From: Luteimonas mephitis DSM 12574
GTDB taxonomy: Bacteria; Pseudomonadota; Gammaproteobacteria; Xanthomonadales; Xanthomonadaceae
Reading direction: 5' to 3'
DNA: 64,000 nucleotides
NCBI RefSeq assembly: GCF_000422305.1
Contig: NZ_AULN01000012.1
Coordinates: 207,001 to 271,000, forward strand
The notes beneath the pieces are model-generated. The model worked only from the letters and a program-made list of their open reading frames with translations. It was not told the DNA's origin and did not search any database. Positions 35,297-43,779 of this stretch are shown piece after piece. The translations under genes were made by a program, and so were the position numbers. Position 1 is the first letter of the stretch, and each line of letters starts with the position of its first letter.

Positions 35297-38200
35297 ATGC
35301 TGCTGTCCGATGTTTCCATCCGCCGCCCGGTCTTCGCCACCGTGGTGAGCCTGCTGCTGATGGTGCTGGGCATCATGGCGTTCTCGCGGCTGACCCTGCG
35401 CGAGCTGCCGGCGATCGATCCGCCGATCGTCTCGGTGGACGTCAACTATCCCGGCGCTTCGGCAGCGGTGGTCGAAACCCGCATCACCCAGGTGCTGGAA
35501 GACGCGCTGTCAGGCATCGAGGGCGTCGAGACCATCCAGTCGCGCAGCGTCAACGGCCGCTCCGCGGTGACCCTGGAGTTCACCCTCAAGCGCGACATCG
35601 AGGCCGCGGCCAACGACGTGCGCGACGCGATCAGCGGCGTCGCCGATCGATTGCCGGACGAGGCCGATCCGCCCGAGGTGGAGAAGGCCGACAGCGATTC
35701 GGACACCATCATGTGGCTCAACATGAGCTCGACGACGATGGACGCGCTGGAGCTGTCGGACTACGCCGACCGCTACATCGTCGACCGCCTGTCGAGCCTG
35801 GACGGCGTGGCCCAGGTGCGCATCGGCGGCCGCCAGCGCTACGCGATGCGCATCTGGCTCGACGCCGCGGCGATGGCCGCGCGCGGCGTCACCCCCAACG
35901 ACGTCGAGGCGGCGCTGCGCGCCGAGAACGTCGAACTGCCGGCCGGCCGCATCGAATCGGAGACCCGCGACTTCACCCTGCGCGTGGCGCGCGGCTACAC
36001 CACGCCGGGCGATTTCGCCGCGATCCCGCTGCGCAAGGGCGACGATGGCTACGTGGTGCGCCTGGGCGACGTGGCGCAGGTGGAACTGGCCTCGGCCGAA
36101 CGCCGCGCGTACTACCAGAGCAACGGGCAGCCCAACATCGGCCTTGGCATCATCAAGACCTCGACAGCCAACGCGCTCGACGTCACCCGCGCCGCGCGGG
36201 CGATGGCGGTGGAGATCCAGAAGTCGCTGCCCGAGGGCACCCGCATCTTCGTCGCCTTCGACGACACGGTCTTCATCGAAGCCTCGATCGAACGCGTGTA
36301 CTGGACGCTGGGCGAGGCGGTCGCGCTGGTGCTGCTGGTGATCTGGCTGTTCCTGGGCAGCCTGCGCGCGGCGCTGATCCCGGCGGTGACGGTGCCGGTG
36401 TGCCTGCTGGCGGCATTCATCCCGCTGTACCTGTTCGGCTACTCGATCAACCTGCTCACGTTGCTGGCCCTGGTGCTGTCGATCGGGCTGGTGGTGGACG
36501 ACGCGATCGTGGTGCTGGAGAACATCCAGCGCCGCGTCGACCTGGGCGAACCGCGGCTGGTGGCGGCGGTGCGCGGCACCCGCCAGGTGGCGTTCGCGGT
36601 GATCGCCACCACCACGGTGCTGGTGGCGGTGTTCCTGCCGGTGGGTTTCATGGAAGGCAACACCGGGCGCCTGTTCCGCGAGCTGTCGGTGGCGCTGGCC
36701 GGCGCGGTGGCGCTGTCGGCGTTCGTGGCGCTGACGCTGACGCCGATGATGGCCTCGAAGCTGGTGCGCCCGCATGCGCACGAGAAATCCAACCCGGTCA
36801 ACCGATGGTTCAACCACGGCCTGGCGTGGGTGGCGAACGCCTATCGCGGCGCGCTTGCGCGGCTGGTCGCGCTGCGACCGTGGCGGATCGTCGCCGGCGT
36901 GGCGCTGACGATGGTCGCCTGCGTCGCGGCGATCTACGGGCTGGCCAGGTTCGTGCCTTCGGAACTCGCGCCTGCCGAGGACCGCGGCGCGTTCTTCGTC
37001 TCGATCGTCGGCCCCGAGGGGGCGGGTTTCGACTACACGGTCAAGCAGATCAAGCAGGTCGAATCGATCTTCGCGCGGCGGGTGCAGGGAGAAGATCCGG
37101 TGATCCGCCGGTACAACACCCGCGTCCCTGGCGGCTGGGGTGCCAACGAGGAGATGCATACCGGCAACGTGATCGTGTTCCTCGAGGACTGGCACAAGCG
37201 CGACCAGTCCACGGCGCAGGTCGCCGACTCGCTGCGCAAGGACCTGGGCACGCTCAGCGGCGTGCGCGCGCAGCCGCGCGTTGGCGGCGGCCTGGTCGGC
37301 AGCCGCGGGCAGCCGATCCAGATCGTGCTCGGCGGGCCGGAATACCCGGAGATCGCGCGCTGGCGCGACATCATGATGCAGCGCATGGAAGCCAATCCCG
37401 GCTTCTTCTCGGTCGACTCCGACTACAAGGAAACGCGGCCGCAGATGCGGGTGCAGATCGACCGCGCGCGTGCCTCGGACCTGGGCGTGAGCGTCACCGA
37501 CATCGGCCGCGCGCTGGAAACGATGATGGGCAGCCGCCAGGTCACCACCTTCGTGCAGGAAGGCGAGGAGTACGACGTGCTGGTGCAGGCCGGCCGCGCC
37601 GGCCGCGCCGATCCCGCCGACCTCGATGCGATCCGGGTGCGCGCGCGCAACGGCGACCTGGTGCCGCTGTCCAACCTGGTCACGCTCAGCGAGCTGGCCG
37701 AGCCGGGCAGCCTCAACCGCTTCAACCGCATGCGCGCGATCACCATCAGCGCGGGGCTGGCACCGGGCTACAGCATGGGCGAGGCGCTGGATTTCCTCGA
37801 ACAGGTCGCCCGCAACGAGCTTCCCGACTACGCGCAGATCGACTGGAAGGGAGAGTCGCGCGAGTACCAGAAGGCGGGCAGCGCGGTGCTGCTGACGTTC
37901 ACCCTGGCACTGCTGGTGGTGTACCTGGTGCTGGCGGCGCAGTTCGAGAGCTTCATCCATCCGTTCGTGATCATGCTGACCGTGCCGCTGGGCGTGCTGG
38001 GCGCGCTGATCGGCCTGGCGATCACCGGCGGCACGCTCAACCTGTTCAGCCAGATCGGCATCGTGATGCTGGTGGGGCTGGCGGCGAAGAACGGCATCCT
38101 GATCGTCGAGTTCGCCAACCAGCTGCGCGACGCCGGCCGCTCGGTGCAGCAGGCGATCGTCGAATCGTCGGTGGTGCGCCTGCGCCCGATCCTGATGACC

Positions 38201-38440
38201 TCGATCGCCACAGCGGTCGGCGCGATTCCACTGGTGCTGGCCGGCGGCCCGGGCTCGGCGAGCCGCGCGACCATCGGCGTGGTGGTGGTCTTCGGCGTGT
38301 CGTTTTCCACCCTGCTGTCGCTGTTCGTGGTGCCCGCGTTCTACGCCCTGCTGGCGCCGTTCACGCGCTCGCCCGATGCGGTGGCGCAGGAGCTGGAAAA
38401 GCTGGAGGCGGAAACGCCGTCGGTGGGTGGCCACGCATAG
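35297..38440 (+). CDS. RND (HAE1-type) efflux permease
   Basis: A 1047-residue pump with the standard opening SDVSIRRPVFATVVSLLL. Proton-relay residues are in SIGLVVDDAIVVLENIQRR. NMSSTTMDALELSDYADRYI and the later GLAPGYSMGEALDFLEQ are typical of the MexF/MuxB-like multidrug group. The final helices end FYALLAPFTRSP. No outer-membrane factor follows. Its TAG stop lies in the GTAG-type REP that starts right there. Likely substrates are hydrophobic drugs or other amphiphiles. Confidence 0.95.
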   Translation: MLLSDVSIRRPVFATVVSLLLMVLGIMAFSRLTLRELPAIDPPIVSVDVNYPGASAAVVETRITQVLEDALSGIEGVETIQSRSVNGRSAVTLEFTLKRDIEAAANDVRDAISGVADRLPDEADPPEVEKADSDSDTIMWLNMSSTTMDALELSDYADRYIVDRLSSLDGVAQVRIGGRQRYAMRIWLDAAAMAARGVTPNDVEAALRAENVELPAGRIESETRDFTLRVARGYTTPGDFAAIPLRKGDDGYVVRLGDVAQVELASAERRAYYQSNGQPNIGLGIIKTSTANALDVTRAARAMAVEIQKSLPEGTRIFVAFDDTVFIEASIERVYWTLGEAVALVLLVIWLFLGSLRAALIPAVTVPVCLLAAFIPLYLFGYSINLLTLLALVLSIGLVVDDAIVVLENIQRRVDLGEPRLVAAVRGTRQVAFAVIATTTVLVAVFLPVGFMEGNTGRLFRELSVALAGAVALSAFVALTLTPMMASKLVRPHAHEKSNPVNRWFNHGLAWVANAYRGALARLVALRPWRIVAGVALTMVACVAAIYGLARFVPSELAPAEDRGAFFVSIVGPEGAGFDYTVKQIKQVESIFARRVQGEDPVIRRYNTRVPGGWGANEEMHTGNVIVFLEDWHKRDQSTAQVADSLRKDLGTLSGVRAQPRVGGGLVGSRGQPIQIVLGGPEYPEIARWRDIMMQRMEANPGFFSVDSDYKETRPQMRVQIDRARASDLGVSVTDIGRALETMMGSRQVTTFVQEGEEYDVLVQAGRAGRADPADLDAIRVRARNGDLVPLSNLVTLSELAEPGSLNRFNRMRAITISAGLAPGYSMGEALDFLEQVARNELPDYAQIDWKGESREYQKAGSAVLLTFTLALLVVYLVLAAQFESFIHPFVIMLTVPLGVLGALIGLAITGGTLNLFSQIGIVMLVGLAAKNGILIVEFANQLRDAGRSVQQAIVESSVVRLRPILMTSIATAVGAIPLVLAGGPGSASRATIGVVVVFGVSFSTLLSLFVVPAFYALLAPFTRSPDAVAQELEKLEAETPSVGGHA

Positions 38441-38523
38441 GTCGGGGCCATGCCCCGACGCCCCGGGATTCCAGGGCTGCGCGGGGTCCAACGATCGCGA
38501 AGCGCCGGGGCGCAGCCCCGACT
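38435..38523. repeat. REP pair behind the RND permease
   Basis: AGGTCGGGGCCATGCCCCGAC is a perfect hairpin that begins in the permease stop codon. A second, GCCGGGGCGCAGCCCCGAC, ends at about 38522. They resemble the REPs at 43634, 54201 and 57878. Confidence 0.8.
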
Positions 38524-38555
38524 TGCGCGAACAAGGCTCGCGTATCCTGCGCGGC

Positions 38556-39128
38556 ATGACCGGGCAAGTCGCGAAGCGGGACTGGAAGGCCGTGCGGCTC
38601 GACGCCGGCGCCGGGGTGCTCCTGCGCCCGTGGCATGCCGGCGACCTCGATGCGTTGCTGCTGCATGCCAATGACGAGCAGGTCTCGCGCGGCACCAGCG
38701 ACCGCTTCCCGTTTCCCTACACGCGCGCCGACGGCGAGGCGTTCCTCACCGGCCGCGTGGTCGACTTCAACGCGCCGGTGTTCGCCATCGAACTCGACGG
38801 CCAGGCCTGCGGCGGCATCGGCGTGCGCCCCGGGCACGGCGAGCGACGCCACGGCGCCGAGCTGGGCTACTGGCTCGGCCGGCGCCACTGGCACCGAGGC
38901 CACATGACCCGTGTCGTCGGCGCGTTCGCGCCTTGGGTGATGCACGCGCTGTCGCTGTACCGGCTGCAGGCGGCGGCGCTCGATTTCAACAGCGCCTCGG
39001 CGCGGGTGTTGCTGAAGAACGGCTTCATCGAGGAAGGCACGCAGCGCCGCGCGGTACTCAAGCGTGGCAAGCTGCACGACCTGCGCAGCTTCGCCAGGAC
39101 CCGGGACACGCTCGACGATGCCGACTGA
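38556..39128 (+). CDS. GNAT acetyltransferase, RimJ/RimL-like
   Basis: A 190-residue GNAT-fold enzyme. LRPWHAGDLDALLLHAND, ELGYWLGRRHWHRGHMTRVV (acetyl-CoA-binding helix region) and LDFNSASARVLLKNGFIEEG are the standard three motifs of the ribosomal-protein-alanine acetyltransferase group. It probably acetylates a protein N-terminus or a small molecule. Start ATG 38556 was chosen by family. Its end overlaps the next gene by 11 bases. Confidence 0.88.
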   Translation: MTGQVAKRDWKAVRLDAGAGVLLRPWHAGDLDALLLHANDEQVSRGTSDRFPFPYTRADGEAFLTGRVVDFNAPVFAIELDGQACGGIGVRPGHGERRHGAELGYWLGRRHWHRGHMTRVVGAFAPWVMHALSLYRLQAAALDFNSASARVLLKNGFIEEGTQRRAVLKRGKLHDLRSFARTRDTLDDAD

Positions 39129-39975
39129 TCCTCCCTCGTCGCCGTGGAGGCGGCATCCACGGCAACCGGACGCCAGGCCGGCCGCGCCGCGCCATGCGCG
39201 CGAAGGACAGGCGCACGAAGCGCCGCAGCCTGCGGAACGCCCCGCGCGCAGCGAAGAACTGCGCCTGTACGGGCTGAACGCCGTGCAGGCGGTGTTCGCG
39301 CGCCGTCCCGATGCGATCCGCAAGCTTTACCTGGCCGAAGACCGCATCCCACGGCTGCAGCCGCTGCTGAAATGGTGCGTGGCCAACCGCGTCGGCTATC
39401 GCGTGGTCGACGAGGCCGACCTGCACAAACTCGCCGCCAGCAAGCACCACGAAGGCGTGGTGGCCGACGTGTTGCGCGAGCCGCCGCAGTCGCTGGCCGC
39501 GTGGCTTGGCGCATTGCCGGCCGGACCGTGCTGCGCGCTGTGGCTCGACGGCGTCGGCAACCCGCACAACCTGGGCGCGATCCTGCGGTCGGCCGCGCAC
39601 TTCGGTGTCTCGGCGCTGTTGTTGCCGAAGCATTCGCCGCTGGCGCTGTCGGGCGCCGCCGCGCGGGTGGCCGAAGGCGGCGCCGAGGCGGTGCCGTTCG
39701 TACGCCTCGGCCGCGAGGACAACGCGATCGCGCAGCTGCACGGCGCCGGCTTCACGCTTGCCGCCACGGTGGTGCGCGGCGGTGCGGACCTGTTTTCCGC
39801 ACGCTTGCCGGCGCGGCTGGTGTACGTGCTCGGAGCGGAGGGCGAGGGCATGGATGCAGCGCTGGCTGACGGCTGCGACCTGCGGCTGTCGATCCCCGGC
39901 AGCGGCGCGGTCGAAAGCCTCAACGTCTCCGCCGCCACCGCGGTGCTGCTGGCGCAGTGGGCGCGCTTGCGATGA
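39118..39975 (+). CDS. SpoU/TrmH-family RNA 2'-O-methyltransferase
   Basis: A 285-residue protein. A basic, low-complexity N-terminus of about 40 residues precedes the substrate-binding domain (RLYGLNAVQAVFARRPDAIRKLYL). The C-terminal knot domain has the three SPOUT motifs: LDGVGNPHNLGAILRSAAHFGV, VLGAEGEGMD, and IPGSGAVESLNVSAATAVLLAQW. It should methylate a ribose in rRNA or tRNA with S-adenosylmethionine; the target nucleotide is not readable. RlmB is the nearest characterised relative. Confidence 0.9.
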   Translation: MPTDPPSSPWRRHPRQPDARPAAPRHAREGQAHEAPQPAERPARSEELRLYGLNAVQAVFARRPDAIRKLYLAEDRIPRLQPLLKWCVANRVGYRVVDEADLHKLAASKHHEGVVADVLREPPQSLAAWLGALPAGPCCALWLDGVGNPHNLGAILRSAAHFGVSALLLPKHSPLALSGAAARVAEGGAEAVPFVRLGREDNAIAQLHGAGFTLAATVVRGGADLFSARLPARLVYVLGAEGEGMDAALADGCDLRLSIPGSGAVESLNVSAATAVLLAQWARLR

Positions 39976-40146
39976 GCTGACCCGCAGCGCCCGCGGGGCT
40001 TTTCCCCGTGGCGCTGCACAACGGGCCATGTCGGCCCGGATTGCGTGCGTCTGCAGCGCAGCGGAGGTTGCAGGTCGGCACGGACTCGATGCGGGGTTCG
40101 ACCCTGCCGTTTTTTCGCGCGCGGGGGTTCCGAAGGGCAGCCGGCG

Positions 40147-41544
40147 TCAGTCGCCCGCCTGCGCCGCCTTCGGTGCACTGCCAAAACCGCCGTCGGCCTG
40201 CGCCGCGAGCCAGGTGAACACCGTGTACGCGGCGACGTTCTGCGCCAGCGCCTTCGGGTCGATCTTGTCGAGCGTGTCCTCGGCGTTGTGGTGCAGGTCG
40301 AAGTAGTCGGTGCCGTCGTGGCCCAGCCAGGCCCAGGCCATGCCGCGCTCGGTCAGCGGGCCGATGTCGGACTCCGGATCGCCCTGGCCGGGCATCGATT
40401 CGATGCCCAGCGGCGCCAGCGCCGCCGCGATCTGCGCGAACGCGGCCTTCTCGCTGTCGCGCGCGCTGCTGTCGAAGCCGTAGATGCGGCCGGCGCCGAA
40501 ATCGCTCTCCGCGGCGATCACGTGCTTCGCGACGTCCTTCGCGTACTTGTCGCTGTAGGCGCGGCCGCCGAACAGGCCCTGCTCCTCGTTGGCGAACGCG
40601 ACCACGCGGATCGTGCGCCTGGGCTTGAGCGGCTTGAGCAGCGCGCCGGTGGCCATGGTGATGGCCACGCCGGCGGCATCGTCGATCGCGCCGGTGCCGT
40701 GGTCCCACGAATCCAGGTGGCCGCCGATCAGCACGATCTCGTCGGGGCGCTCGCTGCCGGTGATCTCGCCGATCACGTTGTGCGAGGTGTATTCGCCGTC
40801 ATAGCCGCAGTCGAGCGCGACGCGCACGCGGGTTGGCCCCAGTGCCACCAGGCGCGCGAGCTGGTCGGCGTCGATGACCGACAGCGCCGCCGACGGGATC
40901 GGCTCGAGCCCCTCCTCGAATCGGGTATTGCCGGTATGCGGCGCCCGCGAGGAGTCGGTGCCGGCCGAGCGCATCAGGAATGCCGCCGCGCCCTTGCGGA
41001 TCGCGACCGATGGCCCGCGGCCGCGGATGCCGCCGCCGTTGCGATAGTCGCCGCCGTCGCGCTGCTTCTTCATCCGGTAGTCGACGAAGGCGATCTTGCC
41101 GGCCAGCGAACCGTCGGGCGCGGCCTTGAGCGCGTCGAGGTCGGCGAAGCGCACCACCTCGCCCTCGACCGTGCCGCCGGGGCTGCCGCCCAGCGCGGTC
41201 AGCAGCAGCGGCTGCGCGTGTTCGCCCAGCACCTGCGCGTGTTCGCCGCGACGCACCCATTTCGGGAACGTGACCGGCTCGGTCCAGACCTTGTCGTAGC
41301 CGAGCTGCTCGAACTTCGCCTTCGCCCAGGCCACCGCGCGCGCGTCGGCCTCGCTGCCGGCCAGGCGCGGCCCGACCTCGGTGGTCAGCGATTCGGTGAT
41401 CTTCCAGCCCAGGTCGCTGGCCAGCGCCTGCTCGCGCAACTGCGCGGCCTGCTCGATCGCCCGGTCGGGGATGCGGGTTTCGGCCTGCGTTGCGATGGCG
41501 GGCAGTGCGAGGGCGAGGGCGAGCAGCAGCGGGGCGAGGCGCAT
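40147..41544 (-). CDS. M28-family zinc aminopeptidase, exported
   Basis: A 465-residue protein with a clear signal peptide (RLAPLLLALALALPAIATQA). The PA-like domain is followed by the M28 core: GGHLDSWDHGTGAIDDAAG with the first His and bridging Asp, FANEEQG with the catalytic Glu pair, ESDFGAG, and the final DLHHNAEDT His ligand. It is the carboxypeptidase-Q/aminopeptidase type and should trim peptides in the periplasm or outside the cell. MRLAPLL was chosen as start; longer frames read through a terminator. Confidence 0.93.
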   Translation of the reverse strand: MRLAPLLLALALALPAIATQAETRIPDRAIEQAAQLREQALASDLGWKITESLTTEVGPRLAGSEADARAVAWAKAKFEQLGYDKVWTEPVTFPKWVRRGEHAQVLGEHAQPLLLTALGGSPGGTVEGEVVRFADLDALKAAPDGSLAGKIAFVDYRMKKQRDGGDYRNGGGIRGRGPSVAIRKGAAAFLMRSAGTDSSRAPHTGNTRFEEGLEPIPSAALSVIDADQLARLVALGPTRVRVALDCGYDGEYTSHNVIGEITGSERPDEIVLIGGHLDSWDHGTGAIDDAAGVAITMATGALLKPLKPRRTIRVVAFANEEQGLFGGRAYSDKYAKDVAKHVIAAESDFGAGRIYGFDSSARDSEKAAFAQIAAALAPLGIESMPGQGDPESDIGPLTERGMAWAWLGHDGTDYFDLHHNAEDTLDKIDPKALAQNVAAYTVFTWLAAQADGGFGSAPKAAQAGD

Positions 41545-41596
41545 GGGTGTCTCCGGAAGCGACGCATCGCGCGGCGACCGGCCGGCATGCGCCAGG

Positions 41597-41632
41597 AAAA
41601 GACGAAGCCGCGAGGGTGGCAGCCCTCGCGGC
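41597..41632 (-). terminator. Rho-independent terminator of mscL
   Basis: A perfect ten-bp stem (41607-41616 with 41623-41632) and six-base loop. Read on the minus strand the stem is followed by CTTCGTCTTTTCC, giving a U-rich tail. It lies 64 bp after the mscL stop. Confidence 0.82.
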
Positions 41633-41695
41633 CTGGTGACCCGTGGCACAAGTCATGCCGCGCGTGGCAGCGGTCGCATCACGCGCAGGCGGGTC

Positions 41696-42100
41696 CTATC
41701 GTTTCAGCGAGTCGCGGATCTCGCGCAGCAGCAGCACGTCTTCGGCCGGCGCGGCGGGGGCGGCTTCTTCCTTCTTGCTCATGCGATTGATCGCCTTGAC
41801 CAGCAGGAAGATCGCGAACGCCAGGATCGCGAACTGGATCACGGCGTTGAGGAACTCGCCGATGCCGATGACCACCGCAGGCACCGCTTCGCCGGCCGCG
41901 TCCACCGTTGCTTCTTTCAGCGTGATCACCCACTTCGAGAAGTCCACGCCGCCGATCAGCAGCCCGATCGGCGGCATGATGACCTTGTCGACCAGCGCGG
42001 TGACGATCTTGCCGAAGGCCGCGCCGATCACGACACCGACGGCGAGGTCGACGACGCTTCCGCGCATCGCGAATTCCTTGAACTCACTCATCATGCCCAT
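41696..42100 (-). CDS. mscL: Large-conductance mechanosensitive channel
   Basis: A 134-residue channel: N-terminal [27 protein letters not shown] (first helix and pore gate), the [16 protein letters not shown] loop, second helix [18 protein letters not shown], and a charged C-terminal bundle ([11 protein letters not shown]). The first of three nearby ATGs, at 42100, has GAGGG in place. It opens under hypo-osmotic shock to release solutes. Confidence 0.96.
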   Translation of the reverse strand: MGMMSEFKEFAMRGSVVDLAVGVVIGAAFGKIVTALVDKVIMPPIGLLIGGVDFSKWVITLKEATVDAAGEAVPAVVIGIGEFLNAVIQFAILAFAIFLLVKAINRMSKKEEAAPAAPAEDVLLLREIRDSLKR

Positions 42101-42135
42101 GTATTGCCCTCGCTCGCGGTGGTGATGGCCATAGC

Positions 42136-42861
42136 CTACACGCGCGGTGCGGTGATGCGGCAATGCAGCTCGAGCAGGTCGTCGAGACGGCCCAAGCAGG
42201 CATCGCCGGGCTGCAGCGGGCCGACGCCGGCCGGCGTGCCCATGAAAACGAGATCGCCGGCGCGCAGGGCGTAGAGTTTCGACAGCGCCTGCAGGATGTC
42301 CGGGACATCCCAGATCAACTGGTCCAGCCGCGACCGCTGGCGCAGCACCCCGTTGACCGTGAGCGACAGCGTGCGCGCGGCCAGTTCGCCCACCATCGCC
42401 GCCGGCAGCAGCTCGCTGACGGGCGCCGACTGGTCGAACGCCTTGCCGGTGTCCCAGGGCAGGCCCTTGGCCTTCGCCGCGGCCTGCAGGTCGCGGCGGG
42501 TCAGGTCCAGGCCGATGCCGTAGCCGAACACCAGCGCCTGCGCGGCGTCACGGCCAAGCAGGCCTGGCGGGGCGTCGTGGCCCAGCGCGACGACCAGTTC
42601 GATCTCGTGCTGCAGGTTGCCGGTGCCGGGCGGGTAGGTGGCTTCGCCGGCGGTGACGAGCGCGTCCACCGGCTTGAGGAAGAGCACGGGCTCGCCGCGC
42701 TCGGCATTCGATGCCGGCACGGCGGCGCCCATTTCGCGGGCGTGGTCGGCGAAATTGCGGCCGACGCAGTAGATCCGGTGTGCCGGGAAGCTGCCGCCGC
42801 CGCGGACCGGCACGCGCGGGCGCGGCAGCACGGGGACGACATCACGGGAAGCGTCGGTCAT
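42136..42861 (-). CDS. Fumarylacetoacetate hydrolase-family protein
   Basis: A 241-residue FAH-fold enzyme. [17 protein letters not shown] starts the domain; the metal ligands are in [12 protein letters not shown] and the later [29 protein letters not shown] is the C-terminal signature. Members hydrolyse or decarboxylate acylpyruvates and related oxo acids; the family fits acylpyruvase (FAHD1-like). No pathway neighbours help. Confidence 0.9.
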   Translation of the reverse strand: MTDASRDVVPVLPRPRVPVRGGGSFPAHRIYCVGRNFADHAREMGAAVPASNAERGEPVLFLKPVDALVTAGEATYPPGTGNLQHEIELVVALGHDAPPGLLGRDAAQALVFGYGIGLDLTRRDLQAAAKAKGLPWDTGKAFDQSAPVSELLPAAMVGELAARTLSLTVNGVLRQRSRLDQLIWDVPDILQALSKLYALRAGDLVFMGTPAGVGPLQPGDACLGRLDDLLELHCRITAPRV

Positions 42862-42916
42862 GGATGTTCCGGGAGGGATGCAGCGGGCCTGCGCGTCGAC
42901 GTGGACGCGGGCGTGT

Positions 42917-43210
42917 TCAGCGCAGCAGCGGCTGGCCGGTCTTCACGACGTGGTATTCGCCGTCGACCACGCGACTGGGCGTCGCCCTGGGCTTGCCGCG
43001 TTCGCGCAGCAGCCGCATGACCAGGCCGCCCGCCAGCATCGCCGTGCCCACGACCAGGCCGACCACCAGCAGCGCGGCCAGCAGCAGCACTCCAACCACG
43101 CCCAGCAGCACGCGCAGCAGCGGGTGCCGCGGCTTGCGTGGCGCGAACATCGCGGACAGGCCGGCGCTGGAGAAACGGGTCTGGAAGCTGCGGAACAGGC
43201 GGTCGGACAT
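42917..43210 (-). CDS. Small membrane protein of unknown function
   Basis: A 97-residue protein. A basic N-terminus (RKPRHPLLR) leads into one long hydrophobic segment (VLLGVVGVLLLAALLVVGLVVGT cut here into two parts: VLLGVVGVLLLAALL and VVGLVVGTAMLAGG). The cytoplasmic-type tail contains DGEYHVV. I do not recognise a family beyond conserved short xanthomonad membrane proteins. It lies between the FAH gene and the divergent Rieske gene. Confidence 0.65.
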   Translation of the reverse strand: MSDRLFRSFQTRFSSAGLSAMFAPRKPRHPLLRVLLGVVGVLLLAALLVVGLVVGTAMLAGGLVMRLLRERGKPRATPSRVVDGEYHVVKTGQPLLR

Positions 43211-43263
43211 GATGCGGTCGTGGCGTTACGATAGTGAGCAGGTGACGGAGTATCGGCCGCGCA

Positions 43264-43638
43264 ATGAGTGAAGATGTAAGGAGTTTGTTAAGCGCGGGTG
43301 ATGGCGGAACCAGCCTGGTCGCGTTCTCGCAGATCGACGACGGTGGATTCGCCGAGGCCGAAGCCACCATCGACGGCGACGCCGAATCGCTGATCCTGCA
43401 TCGCGACGGCGACAGCGTCCGGGCCTGGCTCAACATCTGCCCGCACGCCGGTCGTCGGCTGGACTGGGCGCCCGGCCAGTTCCTCAAGAACCGCGAAGGC
43501 CACCTGGTCTGCGCCGTGCACGGCGCCACATTCGAACTGTCCGGCGGCGTCTGCGTGGCCGGCCCCTGCCGCGGCGAGTCGCTGCGCCCGGTGGCCGTCG
43601 TCGTCCGCGAAGGCAAGGTTTTCCTCGATCTGCCGTAG
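43264..43638 (+). CDS. Rieske [2Fe-2S] domain protein
   Basis: A 124-residue single-domain protein. The cluster is bound by CPHAGRRLDW (C-x-H) and CAVHGATFELSGG (C-x2-H), the spacing of ferredoxin-type Rieske proteins; FELSGGVCVAGPC follows. It has no export signal, so it is cytosolic and may carry electrons to a separate oxygenase or reductase that is not in the window. Its stop codon is the TAG of a GTAG REP. Confidence 0.9.
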   Translation: MSEDVRSLLSAGDGGTSLVAFSQIDDGGFAEAEATIDGDAESLILHRDGDSVRAWLNICPHAGRRLDWAPGQFLKNREGHLVCAVHGATFELSGGVCVAGPCRGESLRPVAVVVREGKVFLDLP

Positions 43639-43746
43639 TCGGGGCTACGCCCGGACGCCTGCGCCTGCCAAGTCCAGGAACTCGCGGCCGGAGCCGTTGC
43701 CAATTTCAACCAGCACGTGCGTCGGGGGCGTAGCCCCGACCTACGC
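43634..43746. repeat. Two REP hairpins after the Rieske gene
   Basis: GTAGTCGGGGCTACGCCCGGAC begins at 43635 with the Rieske stop inside it, and GTCGGGGGCGTAGCCCCGACCTAC lies at about 43722-43745 in the opposite sense. The pair faces the end of the convergent transporter gene. Confidence 0.8.
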
Positions 43747-43779
43747 ACGCGTTGCGCTCCGGGCTGCCCCGCCCGTCAT

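Noticed and set aside
35510-38695. A 1061-codon open frame antisense to the second RND permease
   Set aside because: Same reason; it also crosses the REP hairpins after the permease stop.
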